This document shows positions 1 through 7,594 of a stretch of DNA of 64,000 nucleotides, piece by piece. The notes beneath the pieces were generated by a model. That model was not told the origin of the DNA. It did not search any database and was given only the letters and a program-made list of their open reading frames with translations. The stretch comes from an uncultured Prevotellaceae bacterium (lineage in GTDB: Bacteria > Bacteroidota > Bacteroidia > Bacteroidales > Bacteroidaceae): the NCBI GenBank assembly GCA_947176535.1, contig CAMWQU010000002.1:1-64000 (forward strand), written 5' to 3'. Numbering within the stretch: the stretch's first letter is position 1; every line of letters starts with the position of its first letter. The position numbers were made by a program, and so were the translations under genes.

Positions 1-1
1 A

Positions 2-1072
2 TATGATGTTCAAACAAAGGAAGTCCAGAAGCTAACTGACAACAATAAACTCTATGAGGCAAAATACGCTAATGCAAATAACAAAAGCGGTTATACTTTC
101 AGATTCAACCTCGATGGCGATGATTTGGTGTATGATACAGAGACATTTAATAACAGCATTAAAGGTGGTTATACACTTCAGAATGCAATGCTCTATATAG
201 AGAATAACGACGTCACGAACGCGGTAAAAGAACAGACGAATGTAGCTGTTAAGAACGGAAATGCTTACGTCTGCAAGAATGTGAAACTGGAGGAAGGTGC
301 AGGCATTAAGGAGTTTTATATCTCGGAGAATGTCAAAGCAACGAATTTGAGCTATGGGCGTGATTTCAAACAGAAAGTTGTTGCCGTATGTTTACCCTTT
401 GAACTGAGCGCAGACTACATAGAGAGCAAAAATATTGAGGTATTCCAGTTCAATAAGGTAGATGCTAACGGAGTAATGTGGTTCACAGAGAAAGGAAGTA
501 TCGCAGCCAATAAACCCTGCCTTATCCGTTTCTCCGGAGAACAGGGAGATGGGGCTATTTTTAACAAGTTAAGCGAACAGCTACTTGAAAAGACTCCTGC
601 AGAATTGGTTGAAAACATCGGTGAGTATAAGTTCTGCGGAACCTATGCGTCAGCTTATCCCGCAGATCTCATAGGTAACACTCAGGGCGTTCTCTACGGT
701 GTGCAGAACGGCGGATTGGTAAAGACAGATGCCAATAGTACCTCACGCCTGCATCAGTTCAGAAGCTACGTTTGGCAGCCGAATGCCGTGTCTGCGAATG
801 CCGCTCCGAGCTACAAAATAGGTCTGATGGACGAGGATGGCAACGAGCTCTCTACGGCCATTGAGACGGTAACTGGTGAGATCGTCAGTGGCTTCAAGGC
901 TAAGGGTGGCGACAGTGCTGTCGAGATTACTACGGACAAGGCTTGTCAGGTGAAAGTGTACACATTGAGCGGTGCTCTTGTAAAGTCCACCCATGTGGAG
1001 GCCGGCAGTACCTCACTGCCCGTCAAGGCCGGCATTTATGTGGTGAACGGAACGAAAGTAATCGTGAAATAA
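2..1072 (+). CDS. C-terminal part of a large surface/secreted protein (5' end outside window)
   Basis: The frame is open from the second base of the window, so the TTG start at 125 in the ORF track is only the first start-like codon in view and the true start lies upstream. About 356 residues are visible. A segment containing VVAVCLPFELSADYI is followed by a C-terminal module of roughly 75 residues that ends AGIYVVNGTKVIVK, which resembles the sorting or anchoring tails of Bacteroidota exported proteins. The same layout and closely similar motifs (ATVCLPFEVSAEI, AGVYVVNGKKVFVK) occur in the protein at 19710..22085, so the two are paralogues. A short ORF ending FWDEW follows in both cases. The function is unknown; export is inferred from the tail only, because the signal peptide is not in view. 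Confidence 0.8.
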   Translation, partial: YDVQTKEVQKLTDNNKLYEAKYANANNKSGYTFRFNLDGDDLVYDTETFNNSIKGGYTLQNAMLYIENNDVTNAVKEQTNVAVKNGNAYVCKNVKLEEGAGIKEFYISENVKATNLSYGRDFKQKVVAVCLPFELSADYIESKNIEVFQFNKVDANGVMWFTEKGSIAANKPCLIRFSGEQGDGAIFNKLSEQLLEKTPAELVENIGEYKFCGTYASAYPADLIGNTQGVLYGVQNGGLVKTDANSTSRLHQFRSYVWQPNAVSANAAPSYKIGLMDEDGNELSTAIETVTGEIVSGFKAKGGDSAVEITTDKACQVKVYTLSGALVKSTHVEAGSTSLPVKAGIYVVNGTKVIVK

Positions 1073-1134
1073 CCGAAGCGGCAGACTTTATTCAGACGAA
1101 TTATTGAATATACACTCTAAAATAGTACTATATT

Positions 1135-1311
1135 ATGAAAAAGATGCAATATATCAGTCCTGCGTGCAAGGTGATAAACGTCAATGTACAGAGCCTCTTC
1201 CTCAATTTCTCTCAAACGGACGGTAATGGTATCGGACAGAAGCCCGGCGATGCAGACGGAGAGGTAGACTTCGACGTCAAGGGCGAAGGAGGTTTCTGGG
1301 ATGAGTGGTAA
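1135..1311 (+). CDS. Small ORF (58 aa) ending FWDEW, downstream of surface protein
   Basis: This ORF is too short for the ORF track. It starts MKKMQYISPACKVINV, has a Gly/Asp/Glu-rich middle and ends GGFWDEW. It begins 62 bp after the stop of the surface-protein gene and is followed directly by a strong terminator, so the two genes are probably co-transcribed. A paralogue of 59 aa sits in exactly the same position behind the paralogous surface protein (19511..19690) and shares the pattern K-x-Y-x-x-P-x-x-x-V-I-x-V near the N terminus and the FWDEW end. The conserved ends and position argue that it is translated. No hydrophobic signal sequence is evident. I do not recognise a described family; short peptides with this kind of N terminus are frequent in Bacteroidales. 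Confidence 0.65.
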   Translation: MKKMQYISPACKVINVNVQSLFLNFSQTDGNGIGQKPGDADGEVDFDVKGEGGFWDEW

Positions 1312-1340
1312 TCCCACTTCTTCAAGAGAAAGAACATAAG

Positions 1341-1388
1341 TGTAACGGAGCTGTATCACGCGATACAGCTCCGTTACATTTATGTTTT
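1341..1388 (+). terminator. Intrinsic terminator after the FWDEW ORF
   Basis: A perfect 17-bp inverted repeat (1341-1357 and 1362-1378, loop ACGC) is followed by a T-rich stretch. It lies 29 bp after the stop of the small ORF and separates it from the convergent toxin-antitoxin operon. Confidence 0.85.
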
Positions 1389-1411
1389 ATACGGTACCTG
1401 ACAAACACAAA

Positions 1412-1678
1412 TTACCCTACGGTAATAATCGGTTGGCCAAAGAATGAGGATAACATGGTAAGAGTCGCAATCGTAAAATTGTGTTGTCCGCTAAGCCATT
1501 TTGTTATCTCACTCGGCCGACGGCCAAGAGCATCCGCAAATTGTTTTTTGGTCAGGCCCCGTTCTTTCATCAGGGCATCAATGCGATCTGAAATCTCAAA
1601 CGATAAATTAACCTCTGCCTGAATGTCTGTCGGAACCGAGGCTACTATTTTCCGGTATATATCTTTTGCCTCTTTCAT
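1412..1678 (-). CDS. XRE/HigA-like antitoxin with helix-turn-helix
   Basis: This 88-residue protein has an N-terminal helix and an XRE-type helix-turn-helix at about residues 36-80 (LTKKQFADALGRRPSEITKW, then a recognition helix). It would neutralise the toxin encoded just upstream and repress the operon, as HigA-type antitoxins do. The start codon overlaps the toxin stop by 4 bp (ATGA), so the pair is translationally coupled, with the toxin gene first as in higBA systems. A palindrome overlapping the operon promoter (2190..2215) is a ready operator. The residues before the HTH resemble the toxin-binding segment of such antitoxins, which is inference. Confidence 0.8.
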   Translation of the reverse strand: MKEAKDIYRKIVASVPTDIQAEVNLSFEISDRIDALMKERGLTKKQFADALGRRPSEITKWLSGQHNFTIATLTMLSSFFGQPIITVG

Positions 1679-2145
1679 AATTCAAACGTATTTTCAGTTT
1701 CTATTGTTCTTTCTGTTATAATGACTGAACCATTACGTTGCCCCTCTTTGAGAAGTGTCTCGAACTTTTGCAGGTCGAGTACATATCCCCGTAGCGAATT
1801 ATCCTCATTATAAGTCCGCGATTTTTTTACTCCACCATTTCCAAGAATAAGTATGCCGTTAGAAAGCCGTAAACAATATAGACGTAATCTTGATGAAAGC
1901 ACTGGTAGAGCCACAACGGAGTCTTTCATCTTTCCTTCCGGACGAAACAGGCGTTCCAAAGCTCCCCTGTCTGCAATTTTATCTACAATCTGTACGATAT
2001 GCAGAAGGTCACGGTTCAGTTGAGCATCCTCTATGAACTTTGCATAGAAACGTTCATATTCCGAGTTATCCTCGGAGGTAAACTGAATTGAATAGAGTGT
2101 ACATTGGTTGCCCTCATTTAATAGTATAAGTTCTACTTCACTCAT
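1675..2145 (-). CDS. Putative HigB/RelE-like toxin of a type II toxin-antitoxin pair
   Basis: The protein has 156 residues. The central part (FRPEGKMKDSVVALPV, then LRLYCLRLSNGILILGNGG) resembles the phage Gp49/HigB-like fold of mRNA interferases, with basic residues that could act on RNA. The extended N and C termini are longer than in canonical HigB. It is the first gene of a two-gene operon with an XRE antitoxin overlapping by 4 bp, and that context is the main support. A -7 box and a palindromic operator lie 30-70 bp upstream. The family assignment is by resemblance and context; toxicity has not been shown. Confidence 0.65.
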   Translation of the reverse strand: MSEVELILLNEGNQCTLYSIQFTSEDNSEYERFYAKFIEDAQLNRDLLHIVQIVDKIADRGALERLFRPEGKMKDSVVALPVLSSRLRLYCLRLSNGILILGNGGVKKSRTYNEDNSLRGYVLDLQKFETLLKEGQRNGSVIITERTIETENTFEL

Positions 2146-2176
2146 TATTACATTACTTGTATTTACAATCGTAGTG

Positions 2177-2215
2177 CAAAGATATAAATATTATTTCACT
2201 TGGAGGTGAAATAAT
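2177..2215 (-). promoter_or_regulatory. Promoter and palindromic operator of the toxin-antitoxin operon
   Basis: On the minus strand a TATCTTTG -7 box (2184-2177) is preceded by an inverted repeat with perfect 10-bp arms, ATTATTTCAC and GTGAAATAAT, separated by 6 bp (2190-2215). The palindrome would sit between the -33 and -7 elements, the expected place for an antitoxin operator. Confidence 0.65.
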
Positions 2216-2263
2216 AGGCAAAAGTTATTATAATTGAAAGGCTATACAATAACAAACAACTAT

Positions 2264-2347
2264 CGAAAACGCACTATTTGACGAAAAATGACTTCTCAAA
2301 ACGCACTATTTGGGCAAAAACAATACTACCAAAACGCACTAATATCG
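2264..2347. repeat. Three direct repeats AAAACGCACTA at 32-33 bp spacing
   Basis: AAAACGCACTA occurs at 2266, 2298 and 2331; the first two copies extend to AAAACGCACTATTTG. The spacing is 32 and 33 bp, about three helical turns. They lie 120-200 bp upstream of the toxin start, between the TA promoter and the REP-like element. They could be protein-binding sites on one DNA face; the function is unknown. No gene is visible in 2216-2598. Confidence 0.6.
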
Positions 2348-2441
2348 ACTAAACATTCGGAAATGGCTATACCATGACGCTATTTTAGGGCCGGTTTATG
2401 GGCCAGACAGGACATTCGGGAAACGGGGGATTCTCAGGGTT

Positions 2442-2575
2442 ATATATAAATAAGGAACGCGCATACGCAGGCCCGGGCGCGCACGTATAGCAGGACGAGC
2501 CTCCGTCCATAGCGGGACGGGGGCGAGACAATACTATTGTCGGGCCTCTGTCCTGCTATGGACGGAGGCCCGACG
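2442..2575 (+). repeat. Dispersed palindromic REP-like element, copy A
   Basis: A leading part, TATATATAAATAAGGAACGC and the following GC-rich GCCCGGGCGC block, is followed by inverted arms 2499-2518 (GCCTCCGTCCATAGCGGGAC) and 2550-2569 (GTCCTGCTATGGACGGAGGC), with a small hairpin between them. A closely similar copy lies in opposite orientation at 22247-22353. The copy here is downstream of htrA and could also end its transcript. Confidence 0.8.
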
Positions 2576-2598
2576 TTAGGGGGTATAGGCGGAGGGTA

Positions 2599-4092
2599 TT
2601 ACTCGTTGAGGTCGATGACAAAGGAATCTTTGCGGCCGCTGGGCTTTAAGGCCTTTATCCACAAGGCACGGTCGGACGACTTGTTGGCCTCTTTCACTAC
2701 CTCTTCCCAATCCGATACGGTCTGCATCTTGCGATCGTTCACCTGCAGGATGACGGTACCCTTGGTGACACCGGCCTCCATCATTTTGCCCCGGCGGATG
2801 TTATTGACCGTGAGACCATAAGTGAGACCGAAGTTCTGCTGCTGTTCGGGGGTGAGAGGCTTCAGGTTCACACCCAACTGGTCGAGGTCTACCTCACTCA
2901 TTACCTTTGTGGTACCCTGAGCGTTGCGCAAAGTCACGCGGATGGTATTCTCTTTCTTGTTGCGGATGTAGGTCAGTTCCACCTTGTCGCCGGGTTTGTG
3001 CTGGGCAATCTGCTCCTGCAACTCCGACATCTTGCCGACCTCCTTGTTGTCGATGCGCACGAGGATGTCTCCTTTCTCCAGTCCGGCCTCCTGAGCGGCA
3101 CTGCCCGTCTCGACCTGTCCGACATAGACTCCCCTGACGGTGCCCAAGTCCGGCGTCTCGTCCTTGCTCTTCATCATATCCATGTATTTGTCCATGTCCG
3201 TACCCCTCACACCCAGGACGGCGCGTTGCACGGTGCCGTAGACCTTGAGGTCGGCCACGACTTTGTTCATGATGGTGGTGGGGATGGCGAAGCCGTAGCC
3301 GGCGTAGCTGCCCGTCTGACTATATATCATGGAGTTGATGCCCACGAGCTCACCCTGCGCATTGACAAGCGCACCTCCGGAGTTTCCGGCATTGATGGCG
3401 GCATCGGTCTGGATGAAACTCTCCACGCCGTTGGCTCCGAGCGTGCGGGCCTTGGCCGACACGATACCGGCCGTAACCGTAGAGGTGAGGTTGAAGGGGT
3501 TGCCCACGGCCAGTGTCCACTGTCCCAGCTTCAGGTCGTCGCTGTTACCAATCTTTATGGCCGGGAGGTCTTTGGCGTCGATTTTCACCAGAGCGAGGTC
3601 GGTTGTCTCGTCGGTGCCGATGATGCGGCCCTTGAAGTCCCGCCCGTCGTTGAGTCGGACGTTGATTTCGTCGGCCTCTCCCACGACGTGGTTGTTGGTG
3701 ACGATGTAGCCGTCCGGGGAAATGATGACTCCGCTGCCGGCACCGTGACGGTCGGGCTGCTTATACTCACGCTGCTGCGGCTGCTGACGACGCGAACCGA
3801 AGCCGAAGAAGTCTCCGAACAGGTCTTCGAACGGGTCCTGCATCTGCACCTGCTGCCGTTTGCCCTCGATGGTGACACTGATGTAGACGACACTGTTTAC
3901 CGCCGACTCGGCCGCTGCCGTCAAATCGACATAGCCGCCGTTGGCGGTGGGGGGAGGGGTGACTACAGCCACAGGCGATACCTGCGCATCGGAAACCGGG
4001 GCATTCTGTCTGTTGGCCACAGCCACGGTCACTACACTGCTGCCCAGCACGAGGAGGGCGGCGCCAATCCAAGTTCTCATTGTTCTTTTCAT
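2599..4092 (-). CDS. Periplasmic serine protease HtrA/DegQ (Do family)
   Basis: This is an envelope protein quality-control protease of 497 aa. The signal peptide or anchor is at residues 1-27, and the trypsin-like domain carries the triad His135 (TNNHVV), Asp165 (TTDLALVKID) and Ser238 (GNSGGAL). Two PDZ domains follow, at about 295-390 and 410-495. The track start at 4167 adds 25 residues without signal character; I chose ATG 4092 because MKRTMRTWIGAALLVLGSSV makes a normal signal sequence. A TACTTTTG -7 box (4187-4180) gives a leader of about 80 nt. It is transcribed alone, towards the REP-like element. Confidence 0.95.
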   Translation of the reverse strand: MKRTMRTWIGAALLVLGSSVVTVAVANRQNAPVSDAQVSPVAVVTPPPTANGGYVDLTAAAESAVNSVVYISVTIEGKRQQVQMQDPFEDLFGDFFGFGSRRQQPQQREYKQPDRHGAGSGVIISPDGYIVTNNHVVGEADEINVRLNDGRDFKGRIIGTDETTDLALVKIDAKDLPAIKIGNSDDLKLGQWTLAVGNPFNLTSTVTAGIVSAKARTLGANGVESFIQTDAAINAGNSGGALVNAQGELVGINSMIYSQTGSYAGYGFAIPTTIMNKVVADLKVYGTVQRAVLGVRGTDMDKYMDMMKSKDETPDLGTVRGVYVGQVETGSAAQEAGLEKGDILVRIDNKEVGKMSELQEQIAQHKPGDKVELTYIRNKKENTIRVTLRNAQGTTKVMSEVDLDQLGVNLKPLTPEQQQNFGLTYGLTVNNIRRGKMMEAGVTKGTVILQVNDRKMQTVSDWEEVVKEANKSSDRALWIKALKPSGRKDSFVIDLNE

Positions 4093-4179
4093 AGTCGTAT
4101 AAATTTTAATGTTCACATTTTGTTTGTCGCGCCGTCCGGGATGTGTCAGTCCGTCGCGGCGTTTCAAGTCTTATTGACA

Positions 4180-4187
4180 CAAAAGTA
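4180..4187 (-). promoter_or_regulatory. -7 box of htrA
   Basis: TACTTTTG on the minus strand matches the Bacteroidota -7 consensus TAnnTTTG, about 90 bp before the chosen htrA start. Confidence 0.5.
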
Positions 4188-4318
4188 GTGCAAAAGTTCC
4201 GCTCTTCGGACACTTTGGCAGTCGATTTTAAGGCATTTTAAGGGAGAAGGATATGGTTTTCACATTCGTTAAAACATAAATTTTCAGTTACCGCCTTTTA
4301 ATTCTCGATTTTATGTCG

Positions 4319-4326
4319 TACCTTTG
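4319..4326 (+). promoter_or_regulatory. -7 box of rnpB
   Basis: TACCTTTG lies a few bases before the predicted 5' end of RNase P RNA, as expected for its promoter. Confidence 0.6.
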
Positions 4327-4330
4327 TCCG

Positions 4331-4698
4331 GAAAGAGTGTGAGTCTGCCGGCCTGTCGCTGGCCGCTGTCAAAAAGCGGAAAGAGGAAAGTCCGGGCAAC
4401 AGAGAGCAATCCGCTTCCTAACGGGAAGAAGTCTGCGAGGACTTGTCGATGCAGAAGAAAAGAACCGCCGAAAGGTAAGGGTGAGAAGGTGGGGTAAGAG
4501 CCCACCGGGCGCATGGCGACATGCGTGCCGTGCATCCCGGATGTTGAAAGTTCATGTAAACCGGTGCCGGAGGGCTGCTCGTCCGAGCCGGAGGGTAGAA
4601 CGATAGAGGCTGTCGGAGACGGCAGTCGTAGATAAATGACAGGCACCGCTACGCGCGGTACAGAACCCGGCTTACAGGCAGGCTCACACCCTCTTTCT
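4331..4698 (+). ncRNA. rnpB: RNase P RNA (bacterial class A)
   Basis: This is the catalytic RNA of RNase P, which removes 5' leaders from tRNA precursors. Conserved segments are present: GAGGAAAGTCCGGGCAACA near the 5' end, AGGGTGAGAAGGTGGGGTAA in the middle, and ACAGAACCCGGCTTACAG near the 3' end. The termini pair with each other (GTGTGAGTCTGCC with GGCAGGCTCACAC), closing the P1 stem, and a T-rich run follows. The ends are accurate to a few bases. Confidence 0.95.
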
Positions 4699-4728
4699 TT
4701 TTAGTAAAGCATTATAATCAGCATCCGA

Positions 4729-6042
4729 GTGACGATAAATTTCAAAAGAATAAAACAGTTCCTGCATCGCGACATCTGGCTTGTCGGGGGCGAGCAACAG
4801 AATCTTACACGCCGAATAGGTATCGGCATTGCACGCCGAATCGTAATCACCGTAGACGGATTCAGCACCAACAACCTAACCGGCAATGCCGCAGCACTCA
4901 CTTACAGTTGCATACTGGCTGCCGTGCCCGTGCTGGCCATCATCTTTGCCATAGCGCGTGGATTCAATTTCGGGAGCGTCATCGAAGACCAGTTGCGTTC
5001 CAACCTTTCCGTCACGCCCGACATCGCCGATACCATCTTCGAGTTCATCGACTCCTATCTGACCCATACGCACAGCGGCATATTCCTGGGATTCGGACTT
5101 ATCATGTTGCTGTACACGGTGGTCATGCTCACCTCCAACATAGAGACGGCTTTCAACACCATTTGGCATGTGCGCTCCTCCCGGAACATCTACCGGCGCA
5201 TCATCGACTACATCACCGTCTTCCTCATGCTGCCGCTGATTATCGTAGTGACTAGTGGTTTCAGCATCTTCATCATCACCCTGAGCAGTCAGCTCAGTGA
5301 CAACGTTATCATGACGTCCACCATGGAATTTGTCATTCAGACCACTCCCATGCTGCTTTGGTGCATCGCTTTTATCGCACTGTACAAGCTGATGCCTAAT
5401 ACGCACGTGAAGTGGCGTTCGACCCTCATTCCCGGTATCATGGTCGGAGCTTTGTTCCAACTGCTGCAATATCTCTATATTCATTACCAGATTGTGCTGT
5501 CCAGCTACAACGCCATCTACGGTTCGTTTGCCGCACTGCCTATGTTCATGATTTGGCTCAATATTTCGTGGATTATCTGCCTCGTCGGCGCGCAGCTCTG
5601 CTACGCGAACCAACGTTCCGACGAATATGCCTTTACCAAGGATTCGCAGAATCTGTCGCGGTGCGACCACGACGCGTTGTGCATACTGTTGCTGGCCCGC
5701 ATCGCACATCGTTTCGCCGAGGGGATGCCTCCTTACAGCACCCACCGTCTGGCTAAAGAAACCGGCATACCGCACGCGCTCGTGCAGGGACTGCTGGATG
5801 AACTGACGAGTGCGAAACTGATAAGTGAGACTGCCAGCGACACGCTCGCTCAGCAGCACTATCTGCCGCAGCAGGATATTCACCGGATTACCATCAATAA
5901 AGTTATCAATCATCTGGATAATCAGGGAAACGGACGAATTCCGTTCACGTGGGCGCAAAGTAATGCCGAATGGAACAAGATAAGGTTGCTGCGCGCCGCC
6001 ATCATGGCCAAAGACGGTGAAACGTCTATCGCCGACATCTGA
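4729..6042 (+). CDS. YihY/BrkB-family inner membrane protein
   Basis: The protein has 437 aa with a GTG start and MTINFKRIKQFLHRDIW at the N terminus. About six hydrophobic segments lie between residues 60 and 290, including the family-typical NLTGNAAALTYSCILAAVP and the later YGSFAALPMFMIWLNISWII. The soluble C-terminal part of about 140 residues looks like a winged-helix region (TGIPHALVQGLLDELTSAKL). The molecular function of this family is not established; it was once mislabelled RNase BN. It follows rnpB and is separated by 32 bp from the next lipoprotein gene. Confidence 0.85.
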   Translation: MTINFKRIKQFLHRDIWLVGGEQQNLTRRIGIGIARRIVITVDGFSTNNLTGNAAALTYSCILAAVPVLAIIFAIARGFNFGSVIEDQLRSNLSVTPDIADTIFEFIDSYLTHTHSGIFLGFGLIMLLYTVVMLTSNIETAFNTIWHVRSSRNIYRRIIDYITVFLMLPLIIVVTSGFSIFIITLSSQLSDNVIMTSTMEFVIQTTPMLLWCIAFIALYKLMPNTHVKWRSTLIPGIMVGALFQLLQYLYIHYQIVLSSYNAIYGSFAALPMFMIWLNISWIICLVGAQLCYANQRSDEYAFTKDSQNLSRCDHDALCILLLARIAHRFAEGMPPYSTHRLAKETGIPHALVQGLLDELTSAKLISETASDTLAQQHYLPQQDIHRITINKVINHLDNQGNGRIPFTWAQSNAEWNKIRLLRAAIMAKDGETSIADI

Positions 6043-6074
6043 AAACGCTCTCTAAACATTAAAGTCCGACCATT

Positions 6075-6941
6075 ATGAAAACACTTGTACGACTCACTTT
6101 GTCAGCCAGTCTCTTGCTGCTGGCGGCCTGCCACGATACGGCAAACGAAACACCGCTGCCCGAACAGGGAAGCGGAAGTATCTGTTTCAGTGTACTGAAC
6201 TACGAACAACTAAGTTACGACGGCACGCGAAGCGAAGCACCGCAAGTCAGCAATCTGGATTGTCTGGACATGGCCGTGTACAGCGTCGGAACGAATACGC
6301 TCATCACGAACGAACGGAAAGAAAACGGAGACGAGGGTTACGGTTCGTTCTCCGTCACGTTGCCCTATGGGACGTACAATATCGTATTTCTGGGTTACAG
6401 CGATAAGCGCAGAGCTGAACTCGATTCTCCTACGAATATCGTTTTTACGGATAACTTTGTCCCCAACTGCTTCTGCCGGACGCTGACACTGACGGTGGAT
6501 GCAGAGAACCTCGGCACACGGAATATCTCGTTGCAACGAGTCATGGCCGACTTTACTTTGGTAAGTAAGCCGGGAAACATTCCGGAGAATTTGGCCACCA
6601 TCCGCATCACTGCCACAGGCGGAGGTCACCACCTCAATGCGCTGACGGGCTTTGCCCCGCAGGCAGAAGAGCGGGTTTTCAGTTTCAATGTAGCAGGAAT
6701 AGACCGGAAGAAAGATTTAATCCTCACCTATCATACGTTCCTGCCCCAAGAAGAGACTACAATGAACTTTATCGTAGCGGCATTGGACACGGAAGGGAAA
6801 GAGATTCGGACACGGACGTTCAGCAATGTTCCCATGAAAATCAACCAACGTACACGCTACACGGGGGACTTCTTTGTTCCCGATGTGTTCAACATCACGT
6901 TGGAGGATAAAGAATGGAGTATCGAAGAGCATAACTATTAA
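6075..6941 (+). CDS. FimB/Mfa2-like surface lipoprotein
   Basis: The protein has 288 aa. The signal peptide ends in a lipobox (LLLLAAC, Cys19), so the mature protein is a lipoprotein. The layout matches the FimB/Mfa2 fimbrial anchor family: a first beta domain (YGSFSVTLPYGTYNIVFLGY), then LQRVMADFTL, then a second domain ending NVPMKINQRTRYTGDFF. In Porphyromonas, relatives anchor or cap fimbriae. No fimbrillin gene is adjacent, so the exact role is unknown. It is followed after 12 bp by another lipoprotein gene and is probably co-transcribed with it. Confidence 0.75.
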   Translation: MKTLVRLTLSASLLLLAACHDTANETPLPEQGSGSICFSVLNYEQLSYDGTRSEAPQVSNLDCLDMAVYSVGTNTLITNERKENGDEGYGSFSVTLPYGTYNIVFLGYSDKRRAELDSPTNIVFTDNFVPNCFCRTLTLTVDAENLGTRNISLQRVMADFTLVSKPGNIPENLATIRITATGGGHHLNALTGFAPQAEERVFSFNVAGIDRKKDLILTYHTFLPQEETTMNFIVAALDTEGKEIRTRTFSNVPMKINQRTRYTGDFFVPDVFNITLEDKEWSIEEHNY

Positions 6942-6953
6942 ATCACGCGCCGT

Positions 6954-7544
6954 ATGAAAAGGCTGTCGCCGGGACGAACCGGCGGTTTGAGGCTGGCGGG
7001 TATGATTCTGTTACACGCGTTGCTGAGCGTGGCCTGTGAGAAAGTGGACATCGAGGCTGAGAAAGATAAGACAAAGGAATCGCCGGTCGCTCCCTCCGTA
7101 CTCCCCACAGCATCGGGGAAAGGCACACAGGATGCCCCGTTTCTCGTGGAGCAGGTAATCAACGGGGAGGAGGATATGGAATCCCAACTCAAATGGTATA
7201 TCGGCTATGTGGTGGGAAGTACCTATCGCACCATGCAGCATCCTCTCTTCAAGGCAGAAACCAGTTATACCAGTAATATTCTGCTGTCGTCCGACCCACA
7301 ATGCGAAAGGCCCGAACGGTGTATTCCCGTGGAACTGCGAACCGTTGCGTTACAAAAAGCGTTCAGCCTGCATCACAACAGTAACCGCTTTCGCCAGTGC
7401 ATCGTATTGCAGGGACATTCTAGTCTGTATTTTCTTACAAACGGATTGCGTGACATTCAGACCGGCTATTGGTTGCCGGACTTCGATTTGAGCACAATAA
7501 AGACCGCCCCTTCCGAGTGGGAGGAGCGGTCTGAAACATACTGA
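6954..7544 (+). CDS. DUF6359-like lipoprotein
   Basis: The protein has 196 aa. The N-terminal signal sequence ends in a lipobox (LLSVAC). The mature part has the pattern of DUF6359 domains: GTQDAPFLVEQVI, then WYIGYVVGS, then SNILLSSDP, then CIPVELRTVALQ, then VLQGHSSLYF. That fold resembles OB-fold-like domains of Bacteroidales surface proteins. It is probably in one operon with the FimB/Mfa2-like gene. Its last codons overlap a hairpin that reads as a terminator for the convergent gene on the minus strand. Function unknown. Confidence 0.7.
   Translation: MKRLSPGRTGGLRLAGMILLHALLSVACEKVDIEAEKDKTKESPVAPSVLPTASGKGTQDAPFLVEQVINGEEDMESQLKWYIGYVVGSTYRTMQHPLFKAETSYTSNILLSSDPQCERPERCIPVELRTVALQKAFSLHHNSNRFRQCIVLQGHSSLYFLTNGLRDIQTGYWLPDFDLSTIKTAPSEWEERSETY
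7493..7532 (-). terminator. Terminator of the split secreted-protein gene, inside the end of the DUF6359 gene
   Basis: Stem arms 7501-7514 and 7519-7532 (14 bp, one C-A mismatch on the plus strand, which reads as G-U on the minus strand) are followed on the minus strand by TTTATTG. It lies about 60 bp after the stop at 7595 and overlaps the last codons of the plus-strand gene. Confidence 0.5.
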
Positions 7545-7594
7545 CAGAAAGTTACGTCAGTGTTTGGTCTGAATATACTTTCTTTCTGCAGGCA

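Noticed and set aside
2998-4188. 396-aa plus-strand ORF opposite htrA
   Set aside because: Shadow of the htrA codons in another frame; His/Val/Leu-rich with no domain.
4311-4646. 111-aa ORF across rnpB
   Set aside because: Lies within the RNase P RNA.
4876-5958. 360-aa minus-strand ORF opposite the YihY gene
   Set aside because: Antisense shadow; the plus-strand frame has a clear membrane-protein family match.
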